NCBI RefSeq assembly: GCF_002355515.1
Contig: NZ_AP014809.1
Coordinates: 5,108,501 to 5,172,500 of the forward strand
Reading direction: 5' to 3'
Origin: Methylorubrum populi
GTDB taxonomy: Bacteria > Pseudomonadota > Alphaproteobacteria > Rhizobiales > Beijerinckiaceae
Length of the DNA stretch: 64,000 bases
Shown in pieces: positions 56,338 to 64,000 of the stretch. The translations under genes and the position numbers were made by a program. The stretch's first letter is position 1, and each line of letters opens with the position of its first letter. The notes under the pieces are model-generated. The model saw only the letters and a program-made list of their open reading frames with translations. It did not search any database and was not told where the DNA came from.

Positions 56338-56889
56338 GTCCCGCCCCCACCCCACCAGACCCGGCACTCCGCGGGACTCGCGCCCACGGCCTGGAAAGCT
56401 CCCGGAAAGCGCCGGGCAAATGCCTGCCGTCGCGTCCGGCTTGCCGCCGCCGCGCGGGCACCTGCTTCCGAAGATTCGCGCCACTGTAACGCGGGGGCGA
56501 TTCCGGCTGGAAGCGCCTTTATCGCCCCGGACGGGTCCGCCCTGCATTCCGGTGGCTTACAGCACCCAAAAGCCACACCACCGAAATGGTCCCTTGACGA
56601 GTTCTCGCGAGTGATCGGCGCGCCGGACGGTGCCGGGACCGCCGATTCCGGGGGCGGCGCAGCGGGAAAACAGTTTCGCCGAATGCGCCCGCGCCGCCGG
56701 TTCTGGCGACGTGCTTGCCGCCAGACGAGAGAAGCCCGGCCATGGGCCGGGCTTCTTTTCGCGAATCTTGTTCGCGAGGCCGAATTGGGTCGAGCCCGAT
56801 CCGGTTTCATCCTTCGGGCTGGCGTCTCGCGCGCGGCCGTGCGGGCCGGCCGATGGCTCGCCCGCTTCGGTTCGCGCCGAGATCCTGTC
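56338..56889. other. Long intergenic region between ahcY and divL
   Basis: About 550 bp with no convincing gene on either strand. Three GANTC sites (56473-56477, 56499-56503 and 56644-56648) are candidate CcrM methylation sites. A plus-strand terminator-like hairpin lies at 56731-56759. The divL promoter must be here, since divL starts at its left edge. Other frames are low-complexity. Confidence 0.5.
56731..56759 (+). terminator. Plus-strand terminator inside the ahcY-divL gap
   Basis: The perfect 11-bp stem gaagcccggcc/ggccgggcttc with loop ATG (56731-56741 and 56745-56755) is followed on the plus strand by TTTTC. On the minus strand the T run is absent, so it would end a plus-strand transcript not matched by any visible gene. 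Confidence 0.65.
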
Positions 56890-56924
56890 GCGAGCCCGGC
56901 ATCCTGCGGGGATGCCGGGCTCGC
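56890..56924 (-). terminator. ahcY terminator
   Basis: A perfect 14-bp stem (gcgagcccggcatc at 56890-56903, gatgccgggctcgc at 56911-56924) with a 7-nt loop begins 9 nt after the ahcY stop. No T run follows, but stem stability is high. Confidence 0.7.
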
Positions 56925-56933
56925 GGGGGCCGA

Positions 56934-58340
<1,407 letters not shown>

Positions 58341-58474
58341 GTCGGTATCCCTTCTCAGTCGTGGCCGGCGCGAAACAGCGAGTTGTTCCGGCGCTTCGGC
58401 CCGGCGCATCGGCCGGTTCACCCGGCCGGGTCGGCCATCCCTGTAGCAGGGCTCGGCTTAGGGAGCAATCAAGA

Positions 58475-58492
58475 CATAAAGATGTCTTTATG
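58475..58492. promoter_or_regulatory. AT-rich palindromic operator-like site upstream of ahcY
   Basis: The 18-bp site cataaagatgtctttatg has perfect 8-bp arms around a 2-nt centre and lies 135 bp before ahcY. It closely resembles the SahR operator known from other proteobacterial ahcY promoters (SahR is an ArsR-family repressor that senses S-adenosylhomocysteine). The match is by resemblance from memory. No sahR gene is in the window. Confidence 0.6.
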
Positions 58493-58537
58493 CGTTTGAT
58501 TCCAGGGTGGGGCTGGCACAAGGATGCCGCCGCGGCC

Positions 58538-60160
58538 CTAGGCCGGCTCATCCCGCAATTGCCGCCGGATGATCTTGCCGCTCGTCGTCATCGGCAGGGT
58601 GTCGCGAAACGCGAGCGCGCGCGGCATCTCGTGGGCGGAGAGCCGGGCCTTGGCGAAGGCGAGGATTTCGGCGGCGAGCGCGTCCGAGGGAGAGAAGCCC
58701 GCGCGCAAGGTGACGAAGGCTTTCACGGTCTCGGTGCGCAGCGGGTCGGGCACGCCGACGGCGGCCGCCAGCGCCACCGCCGGATGGGCGCAGAGGCAGG
58801 CCTCGATCTCGGCCGGGCCAATCCGGTAGGCCGCCGAGGTGATGAGATCGTCCTCGCGGCCGACGAAGCGGATGTAGCCGTCCGCATCGCGCCGCGCCTG
58901 GTCGCCGGTCATCCACCAGCCGTCGCGGAATTTTTTGGCGGTCGCCTCGGGCTGATTCCAGTAGCCGAGGAACAGCACCGGGTCGGGCGCGCGCACGGCG
59001 ATCTCGCCGGTCTCGTCGGTGTCCGCTTCGGTCCCGTCCTCGCGCAGCACCGCGACGCGGTGGCCCGGCACCGGCTTGCCCGTGGCGCCGGCCCGCGCCA
59101 CGCCGATCCGCGCGCTGGAGGCGAGAACGAGATTGCACTCGGTCTGGCCGTAGGCCTCACCGATGGTGAGGCCGAGCGCGGCTCGCGCCCATTCGAAGGT
59201 CTCGGCCCCGAGCGCCTCGCCGGCCGAGGCGATGTTGCGCAGGGCGGAGAGATCGAAGGTTTCGCGCGGGTTCGCGACGCCGCGCAGCATCCGCAGCGCG
59301 GTCGGCGGCAGGAAGGCGCGGGTGACGCCGAGATCGGCCATCAGCCGAAACGCCGCCTCCGGCTCGAACCGGCCCGAGGCCCGGGCGACAACCGGCATGC
59401 CGAGGCGCAAGGACGGCATCAGCACGTTGAGGAGCCCACCGGCCCAGGCCCAGTCGGACGGGGTCCACATCAGCCCGGTGCCCGCGGAGGGGAAGCCGTG
59501 CATGAGCGTCCAGCCCGGCAGGTGGCCGAGCAGCACCCGGTGGCCGTGGAGCGCCCCCTTGGCGAGACCGGTCGTGCCGGAGGTGTAGATCATCAGCGCC
59601 GGATCGTCCGGCCCGGTCGCCCGCGTCGTGAACCCGTCCGGAGCCGCCTCCAGAAACGCGAAAAAATCCTCGGCGGATGCGGCGGCCCCATCGACCGAGA
59701 GGATCGTGACGAGATCCGGCAGCTCGGCCCGCAGCCGTTCCAGCTTGGCCAGACCGGCCGCGTCGGTGACGATGGCCCGCGCGCCCGAATCGGCGAGCCG
59801 GTGAAGCAGGGCCGTCTCGCCGAACAGGCCGGCGAGCGGCAACGCGATCGCCCCCAATCGATAGGCGGCGAAGTGAGTGATCACCACCGCGGCCGATTGC
59901 GGGAGCAGCACCGCCACCCGGTCGCCCGGTTCGACGCCGCGGGCGGCGAGCGCCGCCGCGAGCCGCAGCGAGTCGGAGCGCAGGCGGCCGTAGCTCACCG
60001 TCTCGGGCCGGTCGTCGGACCCGAGCACGAGCAGCGCGGTGCGGTCGGGCTCGGTCAGCGCCCAGCGGTCGCAGACATCGGCCGCGATGTTGTAGCGCTC
60101 CGGGATCTCCCAGCGGAAACCCGCGACGAGGTTTTCGTAAGTGTCGGCCGGCTCCGGCAC
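58538..60160 (-). CDS. Acyl-CoA synthetase (AMP-forming)
   Basis: A 540-residue adenylate-forming enzyme of the acetyl/medium-chain acyl-CoA synthetase group. The ATP motif YTSGTTGLAKGALHGHR is at about residues 188-204, with GEAYGQTECN (about 333-342), TGDQARRDADGYIRFVGREDDLI (about 428-450, in part) and the C-terminal catalytic Lys in TTSGKIIRRQL. The acid substrate is unknown. The GTG start at 60160 is preferred because GGGGA lies 7 nt upstream, and it gives the family N-terminus PEPADTYENLV. Confidence 0.87.
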   Translation of the reverse strand: MPEPADTYENLVAGFRWEIPERYNIAADVCDRWALTEPDRTALLVLGSDDRPETVSYGRLRSDSLRLAAALAARGVEPGDRVAVLLPQSAAVVITHFAAYRLGAIALPLAGLFGETALLHRLADSGARAIVTDAAGLAKLERLRAELPDLVTILSVDGAAASAEDFFAFLEAAPDGFTTRATGPDDPALMIYTSGTTGLAKGALHGHRVLLGHLPGWTLMHGFPSAGTGLMWTPSDWAWAGGLLNVLMPSLRLGMPVVARASGRFEPEAAFRLMADLGVTRAFLPPTALRMLRGVANPRETFDLSALRNIASAGEALGAETFEWARAALGLTIGEAYGQTECNLVLASSARIGVARAGATGKPVPGHRVAVLREDGTEADTDETGEIAVRAPDPVLFLGYWNQPEATAKKFRDGWWMTGDQARRDADGYIRFVGREDDLITSAAYRIGPAEIEACLCAHPAVALAAAVGVPDPLRTETVKAFVTLRAGFSPSDALAAEILAFAKARLSAHEMPRALAFRDTLPMTTSGKIIRRQLRDEPA

Positions 60161-60300
60161 GGCAATGTCCCCGAACCTGCGGCGGCCCCCCGGCGCCGGT
60201 CGTGCTTCGTCCTGCCGGTTCCGCCGCAGCGGGACCGATCGCCTCTCATCCGCCCTCGCCGCGCCGGTCGCAATCCGCACTCGACGCGCAGTGACGGGGC

Positions 60301-60912
60301 TCAGTCTTCGCGCTGCGGAAACCCGGCGCGGAAGGCGAAATCGGTGATCGGGCGGCGCCCGTTCGGCTGTTCCTTGGCCTGCTGTTCCTCGCTCAGTTCC
60401 GCCCAGGGCGTAGCCCGCCCGACCGCGTAGGCCGCCTCGACACGATGATGCTCGGGCACGTTCAGCGCCGTCACCGCCCGCTCCTTGTCGAAGCCGCCCA
60501 TCCCGTGAACGTGCCAGCCCTGACGGTTGGCCTGGAGCGCGAAGGCGAGCGAGGCCGCACCGGCATCGAGGGAGTGGCTGGCCGAGGGCTTGAACTCGTC
60601 GCCGACCTTCATTCGTGTGTTCGAGACGAGGATCACGAGCGCGCCGGCATCCTTCGCCCATTTTTGGTTGCCCGGTACGAGAAGGTCGAAGAACCCCTCC
60701 CATTCCGGGGTGCCGCGCAGAGCGTAGACGAAGCGCCAGGGCTGCGAGTTGTAGGACGAGGGCGACCAGCGCGCCGCCTCGAACATCCTGAGCAGCTCGG
60801 ACTCGGGCACCGCCTCACCGGTGAAGGCGCGCGGCGACCAGCGCTCGAGGAAGATCGAGTCGATCGCGTGGTCGGGCGTGCGGGTGGTGGGACGGGTCGT
60901 CGCTTCGGTCAC
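60301..60912 (-). CDS. Nitroreductase-family oxidoreductase
   Basis: A 203-residue FMN-dependent protein of the nitroreductase fold. FMN-binding residues are in ERWSPRAF and ARWSPSSYNSQPWRF (about 47-61). It has GAASLAFALQANRQGW and a C-terminal DFAFRAGFP. Substrate unknown. GTG at 60912 is the preferred start. A possible start at 60969 adds 19 residues of unclear origin. Transcribed away from the hydratase gene. Confidence 0.83.
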   Translation of the reverse strand: MTEATTRPTTRTPDHAIDSIFLERWSPRAFTGEAVPESELLRMFEAARWSPSSYNSQPWRFVYALRGTPEWEGFFDLLVPGNQKWAKDAGALVILVSNTRMKVGDEFKPSASHSLDAGAASLAFALQANRQGWHVHGMGGFDKERAVTALNVPEHHRVEAAYAVGRATPWAELSEEQQAKEQPNGRRPITDFAFRAGFPQRED

Positions 60913-61047
60913 CGGGGACGGGCTCCAGGCTGGCAGGGCTTTGGTGCGGCGCACCGTATGGCAGCGCACAAGAGCGGGCTAGGGGGTGGTGTTGCCGCGC
61001 CTCCCGAGGCGGGCGAGAACGACGTGGATGACATCGGCGCGACGAGG

Positions 61048-61845
61048 ATGCCCGTGAGCGAGACCAGCTCGAACCCCCTTCTGTTGCGCGCCGACCGGGA
61101 CGGCGTCGCCACGCTGACGCTCAACCGGCCCGGAGCCCGCAACGCCCTGTCTCTCGCCCTGCTCGAAGCCCTGAGCAACGCCTTCGCCGCCCTGGCGGAG
61201 GACGCCAGCGTGCGCGCCGTGGTGCTGGCGGCGGCGGGGCCCGCCTTCTGCGCCGGCCACGACCTCAAGGAGATGACCGGCTACCGGGGCGAGGCCGACC
61301 GCGGCGCGAGGCGGTTCGAGGCCCTGTTCGCGCTGTGCTCGGGCGTGATGTCGGCGATCCCTGCCCTGCCCCAGCCGGTGATCGCGGCGGTGGAAGGCGT
61401 GGCGACCGCCGCCGGCTGCCAGCTCGTGGCCTCCTGCGATCTGGCGGTCGCGGGGGCTCAGGCGCGTTTCGCCACGCCGGGCGTGCAGATCGGCCTGTTC
61501 TGCTCGACGCCGATGGTGGCGCTCTCGCGCAACCTCTCGCGCAAGGCGGCGATGCGGATGCTGCTCACCGCCGAGATGGCGGATGCGGAGGAGGCCCGGC
61601 GTCTCGGGCTCGTCAACGAGGTGGTGGAGGCGGGCGGTGCCCTGGCGGCCGCTCAGGCGCTGGCCGCGGGCATCGCCGCGCGCAGTCCGTACACCGTGCG
61701 GGTCGGCAAGCGGGCCTTCTACGAGCAGCTGGAGATGCCGCTGGCCGAGGCCTACGCCCATGCAGGCCGGGTGATGACGGAGAACATGCTGGCACGGGCG
61801 GCGGAGGAGGGGATCGGCGCTTTTCTCGACCGTAAGGCGCGGTGA
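61048..61845 (+). CDS. Enoyl-CoA hydratase/isomerase-family protein
   Basis: A 265-residue crotonase-fold protein resembling human ECHDC3. Oxyanion-hole residues are in CAGHDLKEM (about 67-75) and AAGCQLVASCDLAVA (about 127-141). The second catalytic acidic residue expected of true hydratases is replaced in the segment GLFCSTPMVAL, so it may act on a different acyl-CoA reaction. The start at 61048 has gacgagg upstream. Confidence 0.85.
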   Translation: MPVSETSSNPLLLRADRDGVATLTLNRPGARNALSLALLEALSNAFAALAEDASVRAVVLAAAGPAFCAGHDLKEMTGYRGEADRGARRFEALFALCSGVMSAIPALPQPVIAAVEGVATAAGCQLVASCDLAVAGAQARFATPGVQIGLFCSTPMVALSRNLSRKAAMRMLLTAEMADAEEARRLGLVNEVVEAGGALAAAQALAAGIAARSPYTVRVGKRAFYEQLEMPLAEAYAHAGRVMTENMLARAAEEGIGAFLDRKAR

Positions 61846-61924
61846 GGCGCGAACCGATTGTCCGCCCGCGCATTGCCTCCGCGGCGCCCTCAAGCCGTCA
61901 CGACCCCTGGGCAATCGGACTCGC

Positions 61925-62704
61925 ATGCTCCTCAGACGCCCTCCTCCGATCTCCCCCGAGCCGGGTCCGGACACGAAAAAAATTGTGAGCTGGAACCTCC
62001 TGCGCCGCACCGGTGCAGCGGTGGATTGCCTCGTGACGCTGATCGAGCAGGAGCGGCCCGACCTGCTGCTGATGCAGGAGGCGACGCGGGAGATCGCCGC
62101 GCTCAAGGACCGGGTCGGCGGCGTCTATGCCTGGGCGCAACTGCCGGGGCGCATCCACGGGTTGGCGATGTGGAGCCCGATCCCCTGGGCGAAGCCGCCC
62201 GAGATCGTCCCGCTCCCCTCGGGCGTGCTGATCGACCGGGTCTGCCAAGTGCTCGATTGGGGCGAGTTCGGCGTCGCCAACGTCCACCTTTCCCACGGGC
62301 AGGTGCTGAACCGGCGCCAGCTCCGGCGGATCGAGAGCCACTTGCCGCAGCAGGCCGCGGTGCTCGGCGACTACAACATCGTCGGGCCGGCCCTCGTGCC
62401 GGGGTTCCGCGATGTCGGCCCCCGGCGGCCGACCCATGCCATGGTCAACGTGCTGCCGCTCCGGCTCGACCGCTGCCTCGTGCGCGGGCTCGTCTGCCAC
62501 GAGCGCGCGGTGCTGCCCCGCGGGCTGTCCGACCACCATCCGATCGTGGTGCGCCTCTCGCCCGCGCCGGAGGGGGCCGCCGCTGTCGGGCGGCTCAGAG
62601 GTATGGCAGAAGCAGTCGGACGGCTGCGTCGCGCAAACGCACGGGGAGCGGGCGGGCGTCGAGATCGGACAGCGTCAGACGGGTCTGCCGCTTCCCCACG
62701 ATGA
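61925..62704 (+). CDS. Endonuclease/exonuclease/phosphatase-family hydrolase
   Basis: A 259-residue protein of the EEP fold. The motifs are IVSWNLLRR (about 20-28), LMQEAT (about 49-54), GDYNIVGPAL (about 157-166) and the C-terminal SDHHPIVVRL (about 201-210). Substrates are nucleic acid or a phosphodiester and are not determined. The last roughly 40 residues (Arg/Gly/Ala-rich) lie beyond the domain and overlap the cardiolipin synthase gene on the other strand by 110 bp. Confidence 0.8.
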   Translation: MLLRRPPPISPEPGPDTKKIVSWNLLRRTGAAVDCLVTLIEQERPDLLLMQEATREIAALKDRVGGVYAWAQLPGRIHGLAMWSPIPWAKPPEIVPLPSGVLIDRVCQVLDWGEFGVANVHLSHGQVLNRRQLRRIESHLPQQAAVLGDYNIVGPALVPGFRDVGPRRPTHAMVNVLPLRLDRCLVRGLVCHERAVLPRGLSDHHPIVVRLSPAPEGAAAVGRLRGMAEAVGRLRRANARGAGGRRDRTASDGSAASPR

Positions 62705-64000
62705 AGGCTTCGAGGGTCCGGGCCAGCGGCACGTCGTAGACCTCGACGTTCAGCTCGAAATTCAGGCGGAAGCTGCGCGAATCCCAGTTCGCGCTGCCGA
62801 TGAAGCACCATTGCCCGTCGACGGTCATCGCCTTCGAGTGGTCGAAGGGCGGGCCGTCGATCCAGATCCGCACGCCGCTCCTGAGGAGCGGGTCGATATG
62901 GCCGCGGGTCGCCCAATCGACGAAGCGGTGATCGCTCGCCTTGGGGATGACGACATCGACCTCGATCCCCCGCGTCGCGGCGAGGCAGAGGGCGTTCACG
63001 ATGAGGTCGTTGGGCAGGAAGTAGGGCGTCGCCAGCCGGATCGATTGTCTGGCGCAGGCGATGACCTGCAGGATGACGGTGGCGATCTTCTCGATGTCGG
63101 CGTCCGGTCCCGAGGTGACGACGCGGGCGGTGACGGTGCCGGCCGGCGCCAGCGGCGGCAGCCACGCCTCGCCCTCCAGCTCTTCGTCGCTCACGAACAG
63201 CCAGTCGGCGATGAAGGCCTGGGTCAGGTGCTCGACCACCGGTCCCTCGATCCGGAAATGCGTGTCGCGGATCGGGAAGGCCGGCTTTTCGCGGATGCGG
63301 TTGCCGTCGGAGATGTTGACGCCGCCGGTGAAGGCGGTCCGCCCGTCGACGATCAGCAGCTTCTTGTGGGTGCGCAGGTTCAGGAACGGCATCCGCCAGG
63401 GCAGGACGGAGTGCATGAACAGCCCGGCCGGCACGCCGAGCCTGCGCAGCCGCCGCCACGCCGCGGGGAAGAAGTAGCCGCTGCCGATGCCGTCGAGGAT
63501 GACCCGCACCTCGGCGCCCCGCTCCTGCGCCGCGTGCAGCGCCGCGCAGAAGGCCCGGCCGATCTCGTCGTCGCGGAAGATGTAGCTCGACAGGGCGACG
63601 CTGCGGCGGGCCTCGCCGATCGCCGCCAGCATCGCCGGATAGGCCTCGTCGCCGTTGCGGAACACCTCGACCCGATTGCCCGCCACCGTCGGCAGGCCGG
63701 TGATCGCCTGCACCGCCCGGTCGAGCGCGCGGTAGGATTCGGGCACGTGGGCGGAGGGCTGCGGCGTGTCGTCGACGGCCTGCGAGGGACGCCGCTTCAG
63801 CCGCCGGGCGCGCCGCTCGACCCGGTTGATGCCGAAGGTGAGGTAGAGCAGCGTGCCGAAGACCGGCGCCAGCCATGCCAGCCCGATCCAGCCGATCGCC
63901 GCGCCCACCACCCGCTTGCGCAGCAGCACGTGGGTGCTGACGCCGAGGGACAGCACGAGGCCGATCGCCGCGACGATCTCGGTGCGCAGCGAGGCCGTCG
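62595..64000 (-). CDS. cls: Cardiolipin synthase (5' end outside window)
   Basis: A phospholipase D-superfamily phospholipid synthase. At least 468 residues are visible and the frame remains open to the window edge with a hydrophobic N-terminal helix (IVAAIGLVLSLGV), so the true start is upstream of 64000. A GTG at 63956 is an internal possibility. A second membrane helix (WIGLAWLAPVFGTLLYLTFG) follows, and two HKD catalytic motifs, HKKLLIVDG (first) and HSKAMTVDG (second), with GGVN and GSAN after them. It condenses phosphatidylglycerol molecules into cardiolipin at the inner membrane. The pairing with an EEP gene is seen in related bacteria. Confidence 0.92.
   Translation of the reverse strand, partial: TASLRTEIVAAIGLVLSLGVSTHVLLRKRVVGAAIGWIGLAWLAPVFGTLLYLTFGINRVERRARRLKRRPSQAVDDTPQPSAHVPESYRALDRAVQAITGLPTVAGNRVEVFRNGDEAYPAMLAAIGEARRSVALSSYIFRDDEIGRAFCAALHAAQERGAEVRVILDGIGSGYFFPAAWRRLRRLGVPAGLFMHSVLPWRMPFLNLRTHKKLLIVDGRTAFTGGVNISDGNRIREKPAFPIRDTHFRIEGPVVEHLTQAFIADWLFVSDEELEGEAWLPPLAPAGTVTARVVTSGPDADIEKIATVILQVIACARQSIRLATPYFLPNDLIVNALCLAATRGIEVDVVIPKASDHRFVDWATRGHIDPLLRSGVRIWIDGPPFDHSKAMTVDGQWCFIGSANWDSRSFRLNFELNVEVYDVPLARTLEAFIVGKRQTRLTLSDLDARPLPVRLRDAAVRLLLPYL

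Noticed and set aside
58341..58537. S-adenosylhomocysteine riboswitch upstream of ahcY
   Set aside because: I could not trace the conserved core of a known SAH or SAM riboswitch; the clear element is the protein-operator-like palindrome.

Overview
The window is about 70% G+C, densely packed DNA from an alphaproteobacterium of the Hyphomicrobiales (Rhizobiales), most likely a Methylobacterium or Methylorubrum species. The main evidence is a lanthanide-type PQQ alcohol dehydrogenase of the ExaF kind (catalytic Asp317 and metal-binding Asp319), the four-subunit NAD-linked formate dehydrogenase FDH2, an ornithine-lipid acyltransferase, a DivL cell-cycle kinase with Tyr in place of the phospho-accepting His, and the order rplU-rpmA-GNAT-hypothetical-obgE. 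The species assignment is inference. No intact mobile element, CRISPR array, phage gene or rRNA was seen. One tRNA, tRNA-Leu(CAG), was found.

Layout. 1-7.7 kb: a divergent PQQ-alcohol oxidation block. Leftward are a periplasmic binding protein, a YVTN beta-propeller protein and a NosR/NirI-like FMN/Fe-S membrane protein (cut by the window edge). Rightward are a PedF-like cytochrome c, a second periplasmic binding protein and exaF. 7.7-12 kb: a hairpin repeat cluster, a LysR regulator, a TauE-like exporter, an AprI-type protease inhibitor and a 2-hydroxyacid dehydrogenase. 12-16.3 kb: leuC, tRNA-Leu, a gene-poor stretch, a cupin and tuf. 16.4-25.5 kb: an S4 RNA-binding protein, a large SUV3-like helicase, two exported proteins, glucokinase, trehalose phosphatase, a DUF427 protein and a serine hydrolase. 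25.5-32.3 kb: an AT-rich leader, fdh2CBA, a terminator plus palindromic repeat, fdh2D and a LysR regulator.

32.4-36.1 kb: an exported protein, obgE with a stop-codon-containing tandem repeat at its 3' end, a membrane-anchored protein, a GNAT enzyme, and ribosomal proteins L27 and L21. 36.4-46.6 kb: a HerA-like ATPase, a DUF2267 protein, an OlsB-like acyltransferase, an MFS transporter, a 42-residue peptide with a duplicated motif, a patatin lipoprotein, a ComEA-like protein, a DUF3016 protein, and a lipid kinase overlapping a metallophosphoesterase. 46.7-53.7 kb: a sodium:solute symporter with its DUF3311 partner, a hybrid histidine kinase, a TerB protein, and the murU / tsaE-amgK pair of peptidoglycan recycling. 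53.8-58.4 kb: divL and ahcY, with an AT-rich operator-like palindrome upstream of ahcY. 58.5-64 kb: acyl-CoA synthetase, nitroreductase, enoyl-CoA hydratase, EEP-family hydrolase and cardiolipin synthase (5' end outside the window).

How it fits together. The ExaF block oxidises primary alcohols in the periplasm and passes electrons to cytochrome c. FDH2 oxidises formate to CO2 with production of NADH at the end of C1 dissimilation, and AhcY recycles S-adenosylhomocysteine. The remainder is mostly core housekeeping (translation, cell cycle, envelope lipids and peptidoglycan recycling). The least explained pieces are the NosR-like/beta-propeller/binding-protein operon facing exaF, the 42-residue duplicated peptide, and three families of imperfect palindromes, one of which supplies the C-terminus of a LysR protein and one of which sits inside the fdh2 operon.
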